Assembly (NCBI RefSeq): GCF_007097145.1
Contig: NZ_VJVZ01000002.1
Span: 480,341-544,340 of the forward strand
Source: Flavobacterium zepuense
GTDB lineage: Bacteria; Bacteroidota; Bacteroidia; Flavobacteriales; Flavobacteriaceae
Direction: 5' to 3'
DNA: 64,000 bases
The notes under the pieces were generated by a model. That model did not search any database, had not been told where the DNA came from, and was given only the letters and a program-made list of their open reading frames with translations. The position numbers and the translations under genes were made by a program. Positions 34,909-43,370 of the stretch are shown piece after piece (the first letter of the stretch is position 1; each line of letters opens with the position of its first letter).

Positions 34909-35423
34909 TTTAAACGCACATCTGGAGGAATATCGAGTGGCAAAACAATCGCACTTTTAGGGGTACGCACTTTTGGGCCTTCTAAAAAGCTCATCATGAA
35001 ATTATTGCGGTTAAGCCCGTCAGTAACATATAGTTTACTGATGCTGAGTATATGCGCCAGAATTTTTTTGAGTTCTAAAAAATCGCTTGGCTTTTTTACA
35101 TATATATTAGCACCCGCAATAAAAGTATCTTCAAGGTCGGTGGCAGAGGCCGATGTAGAGTATATTGCCACAGCTACCTCCCTAAACTTTGGGTCGGCCC
35201 TAATTTCTTTCAGGCATTCCTTACCCGATTTTCCGGGCATGTTAAGGTCCAGGAAAATAATATCGGGGAATTCCGTTGCATTTTCAAGATACTGCATCAG
35301 GGCATAACCGTCATCAACCATATCTAAAGTGTGCCCAATACGCACCTGGTTAAAGGCGTCTTCAAAAATCATGCGGTCATCATCATCATCATCCGCCAGT
35401 ACAACATGTAGCCGGTTAGCCAT
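34905..35423 (-). CDS. Stand-alone response-regulator receiver protein, intact
   Basis: 172 residues; a single receiver domain without an output domain. The acidic cluster is LADDDDDDRMIF; the phospho-accepting Asp59 lies in IIFLDLNMPGKSG; the switch Ser is in AIYSTSA; and the conserved Lys is in NIYVKKPSDF. A C-terminal extension contains LYVTDGLNRNNFMMSFLEG, shared with the receiver at 39744. In Bacteroidota such CheY-like proteins often relay signals from hybrid kinases, but no kinase is in the window. The tail of about 25 residues is absent in the paralogue. Its 3' end overlaps cydB by 4 bases. Confidence 0.9.
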   Translation of the reverse strand: MANRLHVVLADDDDDDRMIFEDAFNQVRIGHTLDMVDDGYALMQYLENATEFPDIIFLDLNMPGKSGKECLKEIRADPKFREVAVAIYSTSASATDLEDTFIAGANIYVKKPSDFLELKKILAHILSISKLYVTDGLNRNNFMMSFLEGPKVRTPKSAIVLPLDIPPDVRLN

Positions 35424-35583
35424 TATTAGTTGGGCCTAACCAATTACCGGTTTAAGAACGTGTGTACAAATGGTTAAGCCAATAAAGGTAGTCCTAATAA
35501 AATGAAAGAAACTACTTAATCGTATAAATCTGTTTTTCAGTAAATTATAAGTTTATCATATATCCCAGCCCTTCGCCAATCTT

Positions 35584-35681
35584 GTCCTCACCCCCAGCCC
35601 CTCTCCAAAGGAGAGGGGAGCCTGGAACGGGAACAGTTTGCATTTTTCATAACGATTATAGCGTTTGAGTGAAGCTGCCCC
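35584..35681 (+). mobile_element. MITE-like element, left arm plus core (copy A)
   Basis: Begins CCTCACCCCCAGCCCC and contains the hairpin CCCCTCTCC-AAA-GGAGAGGGG (35598-35618). It is followed by a core of about 58 bases (from GGAACGGGAACAG to GTTTGAGTGAAGC) nearly identical to that of the complete copy. The right arm is missing: only CCCC remains before unrelated sequence. Confidence 0.8.
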
Positions 35682-35706
35682 ATTTTAAATCCGAACTGTT
35701 TGATAA

Positions 35707-35752
35707 CCTCACCCCCAGCCCCTCTCCGAAGGAGAGGGGAGCCAGGAACGGG
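35707..35752 (+). mobile_element. MITE-like left arm (copy B)
   Basis: Starts CCTCACCCCCAGCCCC, with the hairpin CCCCTCTCC-GAA-GGAGAGGGG (35719-35739), then AGCCAGGAACGGG. The following sequence differs from the core of copy A. Confidence 0.75.
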
Positions 35753-35839
35753 TACCGTGCGGCAATTTGCAGGTGATAGTACAATCATTCATTTCCGATA
35801 AGTAGAGTTGCCTTTTCCGTCTCAAGCTACCTTAATAGT

Positions 35840-35965
35840 CTTCTCCCCCAACCCCTCTCCGAGGGACAGGGGAGCTTGGAACGGAAACAGTTCGCAATTT
35901 TTCATGACGATCATAGCGTTTGAGTGAAGTTGCCCCTCTCCTTCGGAGAGGGGTTGGGGTGAGGA
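35840..35965 (+). mobile_element. Complete MITE-like element with terminal inverted repeats (copy C)
   Basis: About 126 bases. The left terminal arm is CTCCCCCAACCCCTCTCC with a slightly degenerate hairpin. The core of about 58 bases matches copy A. The right arm CCCCTCTCCTTCGGAGAGG continues to GGTTGGGGTGAGGA, the reverse complement of the left-arm pattern. There is no ORF inside, so movement would need a transposase from elsewhere. Confidence 0.8.
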
Positions 35966-36045
35966 CTGTAAGCCAAGGAAGAGTATTTATAAAAAAAGGA
36001 GCCGTTGACAGGCACAGTAGGAGTAAGCAACATCCGAGTGTAGCT

Positions 36046-36081
36046 TCCCCCTCTCCTTCGGAGAGGGGCCGGGGGAGAGGA
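36046..36081 (-). mobile_element. MITE-like right arm (copy D)
   Basis: CCCCCTCTCCTTCGGAGAGG followed by GGCCGGGGGAGAGGA: the inverted form of the left arm. It is preceded by GAGTGTAGCTT, which resembles the end of the core (GAGTGAAGCTG). Confidence 0.75.
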
Positions 36082-36212
36082 CCAACATGTTGGTAAGAGT
36101 TAAGGTGAATCAATATTTATACAAACCATTAGCAAGAATTCCGTAAATTGCTTCAACAGCAAATTGCAATTTTAAATATAACCTGAGGGGTAACTACAAC
36201 GTTTTCTTTATT

Positions 36213-36220
36213 TATATTTG
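36213..36220 (+). promoter_or_regulatory. -7 promoter element of the acyl-CoA carboxylase operon
   Basis: TATATTTG, ending 19 bases before the ATG at 36240. Confidence 0.6.
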
Positions 36221-36239
36221 CACCTCAAAATATTGGTTT

Positions 36240-36725
36240 ATGAACACTACGTACCATGTTACAGTAAACAACAGCAACAGTTTTGAGCTATCGGCAGATC
36301 AAATTGCCGACTTTGATGCTATTGCCACCTCACCAGATAACTATCACATCCTTACAGAAAATATTCCGTACAAAGCCACCATTATAGCGCAGGATTTTTT
36401 CGCAAAGACCTATACGGTTTCGGTTAACAACACGTCTTATACCGTGCATATTGCCGATGCTATGGACCAGCTTATTAAAAATATGGGCTTTGAGGTAGGC
36501 GCTACAAAACAGGTTAACGAAATTAAGGCACCAATACCGGGGCTTATATTAGAAATTAATGTAACCGTAGGCCAGGAGGTTAAAGAAAACGACCCGCTAC
36601 TGATACTGGAAGCCATGAAAATGGAAAATACCTTTAACTCGCCACGCGCCGGGGTTATAAAATCTATTGCGGTTACAAAGGGCGCAGCGGTAGATAAGGG
36701 TCAGCTTTTAATTGAATTTGAATAA
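36240..36725 (+). CDS. Biotin carboxyl carrier protein of an acyl-CoA carboxylase
   Basis: 161 residues. The C-terminal biotinyl domain has EAMKMEN with the biotin-accepting Lys127 and the surrounding IKAPIPGLILEINVTVGQEVKENDPLLI. The N-terminal about 85 residues (YHVTVNNSNSFELSADQIADFDAI) resemble the adaptor part found in propionyl- or methylmalonyl-type carriers. First gene of a three-gene operon with biotin carboxylase and carboxyltransferase. Needs biotin, which bioB in this window helps to make. Confidence 0.9.
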   Translation: MNTTYHVTVNNSNSFELSADQIADFDAIATSPDNYHILTENIPYKATIIAQDFFAKTYTVSVNNTSYTVHIADAMDQLIKNMGFEVGATKQVNEIKAPIPGLILEINVTVGQEVKENDPLLILEAMKMENTFNSPRAGVIKSIAVTKGAAVDKGQLLIEFE

Positions 36726-36729
36726 GTAC

Positions 36730-38172
36730 ATGAAAAAAATTCTTGTTGCAAACAGGGGCGAGATTGCCATTAGGGTAATGCAGACCGCAAAAAAAATGGG
36801 CATTAAAACGGTGGCGGTTTACAGTGCTGCCGACAGGAACGCCCCACACGTAAAATTTGCCGACGAGGCGGTTTATATAGGCGAAGCGCCATCATCTCAA
36901 AGCTACCTTTTGGGATATAAAATTATCGAGGCGGCTAAAACCACCGGTGCCGATGCCATACATCCCGGTTACGGCTTTTTAAGCGAGAACGCCAATTTTG
37001 CCGAAGAGGTAGAAAAAAGCGGACTCACATTTATTGGCCCGCGCCCCGATGCCATCCGCATTATGGGCAGCAAGCTGGGCGCTAAAGATGCTGTTAAGGC
37101 CTACAACATACCAATGGTGCCGGGCGTAGATGAAGCCATTACCGATGTGGCTAAAGCCAAAGCAATTTCTGCCGAAATTGGCTTCCCTATTTTGATAAAA
37201 GCTTCGGCCGGGGGTGGCGGTAAGGGCATGCGTATTGTAGAAAACGAAGCCGAATTTGAGTCGCAAATGGACCGTGCTATAAGCGAGGCTACCTCAGCCT
37301 TTGGCGATGGATCGGTTTTTATAGAAAAATACGTTGCCTCACCAAGGCATATCGAAATACAGGTAATGGCCGATAGCCACGGCAATGTACTGTACCTTTT
37401 TGAAAGGGAGTGCAGCATACAGCGCCGCCACCAAAAGGTGGTGGAAGAAGCACCTTCTTCGGTACTTACCCCGCAAATACGCAAGGCTATGGGCGAGGCT
37501 GCCGTTAAGGTGGCTAAGGCCTGCAATTACCTTGGTGCCGGTACGGTGGAGTTTCTGTTGGATGAAAACCTCAACTTTTACTTCCTTGAAATGAATACCC
37601 GCCTGCAGGTGGAGCATCCGGTAACGGAAATGATAACGGGGCTGGACCTGGTAGAACTCCAGATAAAAATTGCCCGCGGCGAGGTTATGGATATAAAGCA
37701 GGAAGACCTGCACATTAAAGGCCACGCTATGGAGCTTCGCGTATATGCCGAAGACCCGGTAAATGACTTCGCGCCAAGCGTAGGGCATTTAAGTACCTAC
37801 AATATCCCGGTAGGCGAAGGCATCCGTGTAGATAACGGTTTTGAGCAGGGTATGGATGTGCCTATTTATTACGACCCCATGCTGGCCAAGCTTATTACCT
37901 ACGGTAAAAACCGCGAGGCCGCCATACAGTTAATGATAGAGGCTATTGCCAATTACCATATAGAGGGCGTTGCCACTACCCTGCCCTTTGGCACATTTGT
38001 AATGGAGCATGAGGCATTTAGGTCGGGTAATTTTGATACGCACTTTGTAAAGAAATATTACGACAGCGCTGCCCTAAAGGCCAAGGCCGATACCGAAGCC
38101 GAAATTGCCGCTTACATTGCCCTGAAGCATTACCTTGAAGACCGCAAAACATTACGATTACCAAAAAAGTAA
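36730..38172 (+). CDS. accC: Biotin carboxylase subunit of an acyl-CoA carboxylase
   Basis: 480 residues; ATP-dependent carboxylation of the biotin on the carrier. MKKILVANRGEIAIRVMQTA is the canonical start, with IHPGYGFLSENANFAEE and the ATP-grasp glycine loop ASAGGGGKGMRIV. ECSIQRRHQKVVEEAPS and FLEMNTRLQVEHPVTEMITGLDLV complete the active site. Length is normal. An in-frame TTG start 6 codons upstream overlaps the carrier gene and is not needed. Confidence 0.94.
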   Translation: MKKILVANRGEIAIRVMQTAKKMGIKTVAVYSAADRNAPHVKFADEAVYIGEAPSSQSYLLGYKIIEAAKTTGADAIHPGYGFLSENANFAEEVEKSGLTFIGPRPDAIRIMGSKLGAKDAVKAYNIPMVPGVDEAITDVAKAKAISAEIGFPILIKASAGGGGKGMRIVENEAEFESQMDRAISEATSAFGDGSVFIEKYVASPRHIEIQVMADSHGNVLYLFERECSIQRRHQKVVEEAPSSVLTPQIRKAMGEAAVKVAKACNYLGAGTVEFLLDENLNFYFLEMNTRLQVEHPVTEMITGLDLVELQIKIARGEVMDIKQEDLHIKGHAMELRVYAEDPVNDFAPSVGHLSTYNIPVGEGIRVDNGFEQGMDVPIYYDPMLAKLITYGKNREAAIQLMIEAIANYHIEGVATTLPFGTFVMEHEAFRSGNFDTHFVKKYYDSAALKAKADTEAEIAAYIALKHYLEDRKTLRLPKK

Positions 38173-38175
38173 GCC

Positions 38176-39717
38176 ATGGAAAATAAGATACAGGCCCTTA
38201 ACGATAAAATTGCATTAGCAAAGCTGGGCGGCGGCGAAAAGCGAATTGCCACACAGCACAGCAAAAAGAAACTTACTGCCCGCGAGCGTGTGGAGTACCT
38301 GCTGGACGAAGGCTCTTTTGAAGAGACCGGCATGCTGGTTACCCACCGCACTACCGATTTTGGCATGGATAAAGAAACCTACTATGGCGATGGTGTTATT
38401 ACCGGCTACGGCACAATAAACGGCCGTGCGGTGTGCATTTTTGCGCAGGATTTCACGGTTTTTGGCGGTGCTTTATCCGAAACACATGCCGAGAAAATAT
38501 GCAAGGTTATGGATATGGCCATTAAAACCGGCGTACCTATGATTGGGTTAAATGACAGTGGCGGTGCCCGTATACAGGAGGGCGTACGCTCGCTTGGCGG
38601 GTATGCCGATATTTTCTTCCGTAATGTGCAGTCCAGTGGGGTAATACCGCAAATAAGCGCCATTATGGGCCCGTGCGCGGGTGGTGCGGTATACTCACCG
38701 GCCATGACCGATTTTACCATGATGGTAGAAAACACCAGCTATATGTTTGTTACCGGCCCCAACGTGGTAAAAACGGTAACTAACGAAACCGTAACATCCG
38801 AAGAGCTGGGTGGTGCCAGTACCCACTCTACCAAGAGCGGTGTAGCGCACATAACATCGGCTAACGATGTGCAATGCCTTGAGGATATTAAGTCGTTACT
38901 AAGCTACCTGCCGCAAAACAACCGCGAAACCACCCCTAAACTGGAGGTTGACTTTAAAGATGAAATTCGTGAGTCGCTTATTGGCATCATCCCGGAAAAT
39001 GCCAACAAGCCGTATGATATGCATAAGGTTATACAGGGTATTATAGATGAAGATTCGTTTTACGAGATACATAAAGATTTTGCCGAGAACATAATCGTGG
39101 GTTTTGCCCGCCTGGGTGGCCGCAGCATAGGCATTGTGGCTAACCAGCCACAGCACCTTGCCGGTGTGCTTGACGTTAACAGCTCAGTCAAAGCAGCACG
39201 CTTTACGCGTTTTTGCGACTGCTTTAATATTCCGCTGTTGGTATTGGTAGATGTACCGGGTTTTTTACCGGGCACCAACCAGGAGTGGAACGGTATTATT
39301 GTTCACGGTGCCAAGCTGCTGTATGCCCTTAGCGAGGCCACCGTACCGCGCATTACCGTGATTACTCGTAAGGCTTACGGTGGTGCGTATGATGTTATGA
39401 ATTCCAAACACATAGGTGCCGATATGAACTTTGCGTGGCCATCTGCCGAAATTGCCGTTATGGGAGCCAAAGGTGCAAGTGAGATCATCTTTAAAAAGGA
39501 AATATCCGAAGCGCCGGACCCTGCTGCAAAGCTCCTGGAAAAAGAAGCTGAGTATGCCGAGAAGTTCGCCAACCCCTACCGTGCGGCACAGCGCGGCTTT
39601 ATAGACGAGGTTATCCTACCGGAAGAAACCCGCCGCAAACTGCTTAAAGCCTTTAGCATGTTAGAGAATAAAGTGGTAGAAGCACCTAAGCGAAAACACG
39701 GCAACATACCGCTGTAA
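38176..39717 (+). CDS. Acyl-CoA carboxylase carboxyltransferase subunit (propionyl-CoA type)
   Basis: 513 residues; transfers carboxyl from biotin to an acyl-Co[20 protein letters not shown] and [16 protein letters not shown] form the oxyanion hole of the N-terminal crotonase-like half. The C-terminal half has [18 protein letters not shown] and [20 protein letters not shown]. Fused N and C carboxyltransferase halves of about 510 residues are typical of PccB/MmdA rather than AccA plus AccD, so propionyl-CoA carboxylase is most likely. Substrate choice is inferred. Starts 4 bases after accC. Confidence 0.92.
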   Translation: MENKIQALNDKIALAKLGGGEKRIATQHSKKKLTARERVEYLLDEGSFEETGMLVTHRTTDFGMDKETYYGDGVITGYGTINGRAVCIFAQDFTVFGGALSETHAEKICKVMDMAIKTGVPMIGLNDSGGARIQEGVRSLGGYADIFFRNVQSSGVIPQISAIMGPCAGGAVYSPAMTDFTMMVENTSYMFVTGPNVVKTVTNETVTSEELGGASTHSTKSGVAHITSANDVQCLEDIKSLLSYLPQNNRETTPKLEVDFKDEIRESLIGIIPENANKPYDMHKVIQGIIDEDSFYEIHKDFAENIIVGFARLGGRSIGIVANQPQHLAGVLDVNSSVKAARFTRFCDCFNIPLLVLVDVPGFLPGTNQEWNGIIVHGAKLLYALSEATVPRITVITRKAYGGAYDVMNSKHIGADMNFAWPSAEIAVMGAKGASEIIFKKEISEAPDPAAKLLEKEAEYAEKFANPYRAAQRGFIDEVILPEETRRKLLKAFSMLENKVVEAPKRKHGNIPL

Positions 39718-39733
39718 CAAATAGTTAATAAAA

Positions 39734-39757
39734 AAGACGGGCTTTATAACCCGTCTT
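39734..39757. terminator. Terminator of the carboxylase operon
   Basis: AAGACGGG pairs with CCCGTCTT (8 bp) around an 8-base loop. It overlaps the last codons of the convergent receiver gene, preceded by an A-run that would be a T-run on the minus strand. Confidence 0.8.
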
Positions 39758-40223
39758 CTAAATAACTTACCATAAAACTTTCGCGGTTAAGTCCGTCCGT
39801 TAAATACAGCAGGCTAATGCCTACTACATCTGTAAGTACCTTTTTAAAGGCGCTGTAATCATCCGGCTTTTTAATGTAAATGTTGGCACCTGCAATAAAA
39901 GCCTCTTCTACATGCAGCATGTAAGATGATGATGAGTATATACCCACCACCACATCGCGCAGTTTTTTGTTGGCCCTTAGCTTTATAAGCCACTCCATAC
40001 CCGCGCCCGATGGTTTGTTTAAGTTAATAAGCACCAGGTGGGGCAAATTAGGTGTAAGCCTTAAATAGTTGGTAAGAGAGCGTCCGCTTTTAAACAATGT
40101 AACAGCAGTAGCCACCCTTACCTGGTTAAAAGCATCCTTAAAAAATTGCCTGTCCTCGGCATCATCGTTTGCAATAGCAATGTGTAATTTATCTTTCTCC
40201 ATCATCATATAGCCAGTCAACAT
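39744..40223 (-). CDS. Stand-alone receiver-like protein lacking the phospho-accepting Asp
   Basis: 159 residues (three Met codons at residues 6-8 are likelier starts). A clear paralogue of the receiver at 34905: DAFNQVR, AGANIYIKKPDDY and LYLTDGLNRESFMVSYLED match AFNQVR, AGANIYVKKPSDF and LYVTDGLNRNNFMMSFLEG. At the position of the phospho-accepting Asp (FLDLNMPG) it reads LINLNKPS: Asp is replaced by Asn67. The upstream acidic NDDAED, the Ser of IYSSSS and the Lys of KKP are kept. It is therefore probably an atypical or pseudo-receiver. Function unknown. Confidence 0.88.
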   Translation of the reverse strand: MLTGYMMMEKDKLHIAIANDDAEDRQFFKDAFNQVRVATAVTLFKSGRSLTNYLRLTPNLPHLVLINLNKPSGAGMEWLIKLRANKKLRDVVVGIYSSSSYMLHVEEAFIAGANIYIKKPDDYSAFKKVLTDVVGISLLYLTDGLNRESFMVSYLEDGL

Positions 40224-40387
40224 TTGCTAAATACATACGTATCCTAATTGCTGAATGCTATATTAAATTTAAAAAAAAATTACAGAAACACATTCTATTT
40301 AAGAAGCTGCTAACTTTTATTTAAGAAAAATTTCGCTGTATTGTTTAATTTTATCACAAATTAACCTACATAAAATCAGGCGATTTG

Positions 40388-40726
40388 CTAAATGACTGCC
40401 GCGTTAAGGTAGCGTAAAATATCGGTGCGGGCATCATTAGACATCTGTTCGGGGAGTTGCTCATCAAAGTCGAATATTGTGTGGTCTATCTCAATACTGT
40501 ACCTGCCTGGTTTAGGGGTAAACTTAAGGAAACCTTTTTTATCGGCCTTGCCATTTACTTTTGTAGTGGCGCTTAGCGGCCTGAATTTAAAGCGCTTTAT
40601 AGTATGGCTGGCTTTGTGGTACATAAACCAAAGCATCTCTTTAAAGCCACTGCCTGCGGCCTCTACCTCTACTATTGCAATGTCAGAATGGTCTAAGAAA
40701 TACACAATTTGATGATCGTTTTGCAT
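40388..40726 (-). CDS. Hypothetical cytoplasmic protein
   Basis: 112 residues with no signal peptide or membrane segment. Beta-rich pattern: HQIVYFLDHSDIAIVEVEAAGSG, then FKFRPLSATTKVNGKADKKGFLKFTPKPGRYSIEIDHTIF, and an Asp/Glu-rich C-terminus. I do not recognise a family. Amino-acid composition is normal and there is no overlapping gene, so it is probably real. It is transcribed alone from the strand of the upstream receiver-like gene. Confidence 0.65.
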   Translation of the reverse strand: MQNDHQIVYFLDHSDIAIVEVEAAGSGFKEMLWFMYHKASHTIKRFKFRPLSATTKVNGKADKKGFLKFTPKPGRYSIEIDHTIFDFDEQLPEQMSNDARTDILRYLNAAVI

Positions 40727-40950
40727 AACTCATAATGATTGATGATACCTATTAAACGAATGATTTACTTTTTTGTTACAAGAAAGTCCAAAAAAAATTA
40801 AACGTTTGTTTAACAAAGGTACAGCTATAAACAATATCATGGAATTTTTGTCGCTATAGTTTTTTATAGTGACGCTAAAATATCATATGACTACATTACC
40901 AGATTAGTTATGGCTGTTGGCAACACATTGCATACAACATTGACTCTTAA

Positions 40951-41325
40951 TCATTCAGCTTTTATAAATGTAAAGCTGTAGGTTATTGTATCTTTTTTTA
41001 AGAAAAGCGTATCACTACAAGGCCGTTTTATTATACTGTCCCCTTTTTTAGCAACCTCGTCAAATGATGGATTATATGAAGTGTCAAAAAATTTAAGGCG
41101 GTAAGCACGAAAAGGCATAAACACATATTTTTCGCCGTTTTTAATAGTAAATGCACTCCCTTCTCTGTTGCCATTGTACGCAACATCAAGTTGTTCTTTT
41201 ATTGATGCTGTATTAAATTTTTTGAAATCTTCCCTCCCCTTCTTCCTCATTTTAATTTGAGTAGATGCTATTAAAAACACTATCAGCGATAAAAAACAAA
41301 ATGCAGCAACTATTTTTAATTTCAT
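40951..41325 (-). CDS. Hypothetical membrane-anchored protein
   Basis: 124 residues from the ATG at 41325 (MKLKIVAAFCFLSLIVFLIAS): one N-terminal hydrophobic segment or signal anchor, then a charged stretch KMRKKGREDFKKF and a beta-rich body (SAFTIKNGEKYVFMPFRAYRLKFFDTSY). The frame is open for another 55 codons upstream but that part runs into the tRNA-Leu gene and is rejected. No known family. Confidence 0.65.
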   Translation of the reverse strand: MKLKIVAAFCFLSLIVFLIASTQIKMRKKGREDFKKFNTASIKEQLDVAYNGNREGSAFTIKNGEKYVFMPFRAYRLKFFDTSYNPSFDEVAKKGDSIIKRPCSDTLFLKKDTITYSFTFIKAE

Positions 41326-41431
41326 ATTACAAGCATTGTTAAAACAGAGTTCAGTCCACGTAAATATAACGGATTTCAAACACTTATAATTATAAATCCG
41401 CGCTATCCGTCGTAATGAAAACATGAAGCAT

Positions 41432-41460
41432 AAAAAAACCTCCCATTGCTGAGAGGTTTT
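41432..41460 (-). terminator. Terminator of tRNA-Leu
   Basis: AAAACCTC and GAGGTTTT form an 8-bp stem just downstream of the tRNA on the minus strand, followed by a T-run. Confidence 0.85.
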
Positions 41461-41461
41461 G

Positions 41462-41541
41462 TACCTGGAGTGGGAATCGAACCCACACACCTAAGTACAC
41501 GAGTTTGAGTCGTGCGCGTCTACCAATTCCGCCATCCAGGC
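41462..41541 (-). tRNA. tRNA-Leu, anticodon CAA
   Basis: About 80 bases on the minus strand without an encoded CCA. The acceptor stem pairs GCCTGGA with TCCAGGT (one G-U at the end). The anticodon stem is CACGA/TCGTG with the loop CTCAAAC, anticodon CAA (decodes UUG). The D-arm is GCGGAATTGGTAGACGC. The extra arm is 11 bases, as expected of a class II tRNA, and the T-arm is GTGGGTTCGATTCCCAC. Confidence 0.95.
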
Positions 41542-41564
41542 ATGCGGTATGCTTATTGTGGGTG

Positions 41565-41572
41565 CAAATTTA
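41565..41572 (-). promoter_or_regulatory. -7 promoter element of tRNA-Leu
   Basis: On the minus strand TAAATTTG followed by CACCC; 23 bases lie between the box and the tRNA 5' end. Confidence 0.65.
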
Positions 41573-41636
41573 GAAAATAATATTTAAAACTCAGAAAAAT
41601 AGGCAACAATTTACCGCGTGTATTAAATTAAATTTC

Positions 41637-41644
41637 TAAATTTG
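41637..41644 (+). promoter_or_regulatory. -7 promoter element of prs
   Basis: TAAATTTG followed by CACCC, identical over 13 bases to the tRNA-Leu promoter on the other strand. The prs ATG is 51 bases downstream. Confidence 0.65.
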
Positions 41645-41695
41645 CACCCTGTTTATAAAGCTCAGCACTAACTAACTATTAAACAACTATTTGTA

Positions 41696-42637
41696 ATGTC
41701 TTATAAAGAACCGGAAGCTAAAATATTTTCAAGTTCTCAAAGCACCTACCTGGCCGAAAAAATAGCGGCTGCTTACAACACAACGTTAGGCAAGGTTACC
41801 TTCTCTACTTACAGCGATGGCGAGTTTCAGCCGTCGTTTGAAGAGTCTATAAGGGGTTTACGCGTATTTTTGGTATGCTCTACCTTTCCTAATGCCGATA
41901 ACCTTATGGAGCTGCTGTTAATGATAGACGCTGCAAAAAGGGCTTCTGCAAGACATATTACTGCCGTTATACCTTACTTTGGCTGGGCAAGGCAGGACCG
42001 TAAAGATAAACCGCGTGTGCCAATAGGGGCTAAACTTGTTGCCAAGCTGTTAGAAAGCGCCGGCGCTACAAGGATTATGACCATGGACCTTCACGCCGAC
42101 CAGATACAGGGATTTTTTGAGAAACCGGTAGACCACCTGTTTGCATCAACCATCTTTGTACCGTATATAAAAAGCCTTAACCTGGATAATCTTACCATTG
42201 CATCGCCGGATATGGGCGGCTCTAAAAGGGCTTATGCATACAGTAAGTTTTTAGGCAGCGATGTTGTAATTTGCTACAAACAGCGCAAAGAGGCCAACAA
42301 AATTGAAACTATGGAGCTTATTGGTGATGTTACAGGCCGTAACATTATACTGGTAGACGACATGATAGATACTGGCGGTACCCTTGCAAAAGCAGCCGAC
42401 CTTATGATGGAAAAAGGTGCACTTAGTGTGCGCGCCATTTGTACGCACCCTATATTAAGTGGTGGTGCTTACGAAAAAATTGAACAGTCGCAATTAAAAG
42501 AGCTTATTGTTACCGACAGCATTCCGCTTAAGAAGGAAACTTCTAAAATTAAAGTGGTAAGCTGCGCCGACCTTTTTGCAGAGGTTATGCACATGGTGCA
42601 AAACAACAACTCTATTAGCGGCAAGTTCTTACAATAG
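41696..42637 (+). CDS. prs: Ribose-phosphate pyrophosphokinase
   Basis: 313 residues; makes PRPP from ribose 5-phosphate and ATP for nucleotide, His and Trp synthesis. The flexible substrate loop is PYFGWARQDRKDKPR; the metal-binding motif is MDLHADQIQGFFEKPVDHL; the PRPP site is DDMIDTGGTLAKAADLM. Full length. Divergent from tRNA-Leu; rplY follows after 35 bases, so the two are probably co-transcribed. Confidence 0.96.
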   Translation: MSYKEPEAKIFSSSQSTYLAEKIAAAYNTTLGKVTFSTYSDGEFQPSFEESIRGLRVFLVCSTFPNADNLMELLLMIDAAKRASARHITAVIPYFGWARQDRKDKPRVPIGAKLVAKLLESAGATRIMTMDLHADQIQGFFEKPVDHLFASTIFVPYIKSLNLDNLTIASPDMGGSKRAYAYSKFLGSDVVICYKQRKEANKIETMELIGDVTGRNIILVDDMIDTGGTLAKAADLMMEKGALSVRAICTHPILSGGAYEKIEQSQLKELIVTDSIPLKKETSKIKVVSCADLFAEVMHMVQNNNSISGKFLQ

Positions 42638-42672
42638 AATTTTTTTATTATTAACTATATTAATTATTTCAA

Positions 42673-43281
42673 ATGAAATCAATTACGATTAAAGGATCTG
42701 AAAGAGAAAGCGTAGGTAAAGCGGCAACGCGTACGATACGTAATGCTGGAATGGTTCCTTGCGTGTTATACGGAGGAGATCAGCCAGTGCATTTTAATGC
42801 AGAAGAAATTGCATTTAAAAACCTTGTTTACACTCCAAACGTGCACACAGTGGTAATTGAACTTCCGGGAGCTTCTTACAACGCTATCCTTCAGGATATC
42901 CAGTTTCACCCGGTAAGCGACAAAATTCTTCACATCGATTTTTACCAACTTCATGATGATAAAGAAATCACTATGGATGTACCGGTTAAAATTACAGGAA
43001 CATCTCCGGGTGTACTTGGTGGTGGTGTTTTACGTGTTAACCAACGTAAACTTAAAGTAAGAGCTTTACCAGCTAACCTTCCTGACTTTGTAGAGGCTAA
43101 CATTTCTGAACTTGAAATGGGTAACAAACTTTACATAACTAAACTTGTACAGGATAACTTTAAACTGCTTCAGCCAGACAACACTGTTGTTGCTCAGGTT
43201 CGTATCTCTCGTGCTGCTATGAAAGCTGCTCAGGAGGCTGCAAAAGCTGCAAAAGCTCCTGCAAAAGGAAAGAAAAAATAA
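42673..43281 (+). CDS. rplY: Ribosomal protein bL25 (Ctc/TL5 long form)
   Basis: 202 residues. The N-terminal bL25 domain ([32 protein letters not shown]) binds 5S rRNA. The C-terminal Ctc-like beta domain ([31 protein letters not shown]) follows, then an Ala/Lys tail ([19 protein letters not shown]). This long form is the usual one in Bacteroidota. A terminator hairpin follows. Confidence 0.95.
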   Translation: MKSITIKGSERESVGKAATRTIRNAGMVPCVLYGGDQPVHFNAEEIAFKNLVYTPNVHTVVIELPGASYNAILQDIQFHPVSDKILHIDFYQLHDDKEITMDVPVKITGTSPGVLGGGVLRVNQRKLKVRALPANLPDFVEANISELEMGNKLYITKLVQDNFKLLQPDNTVVAQVRISRAAMKAAQEAAKAAKAPAKGKKK

Positions 43282-43305
43282 TTCTGACTCTTTTACAGAT
43301 ATATC

Positions 43306-43334
43306 AAAAGCGCTCCAATCGGGGCGCTTTTTTT
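43306..43334 (+). terminator. Terminator of prs-rplY
   Basis: AAAAGCGC pairs with GCGCTTTT, extended inward by a T-G and two C-G pairs, followed by TTTT. Confidence 0.9.
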
Positions 43335-43370
43335 ATGGATAAAAAGCTTATCTTGCTTTAAAAATTAAGC

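Larger units (their letters stand above)
35424..36239 (+). other. 816-base spacer filled with inverted-repeat elements
   Basis: Region between the receiver gene and the carboxylase operon. It holds one complete MITE-like element (35840-35965), a related fragment at 35584-35681, and further arms at 35707-35752 and 36046-36081. ORFs read through these GC-rich hairpins are considered spurious. The last 30 bases carry the promoter of the carboxylase operon. Confidence 0.85.

Noticed and set aside
35588..36113. Two minus-strand ORFs of 66 and 93 residues in the spacer before the carboxylase operon
   Set aside because: They are read through the GC-rich hairpin arms of the inverted-repeat elements; protein content is the typical artefact of these repeats and there is no promoter.
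40951..41490. Longer 179-residue minus-strand ORF
   Set aside because: The upstream 55 codons overlap the tRNA-Leu terminator and 3' end; the signal-anchor start at 41325 fits better.
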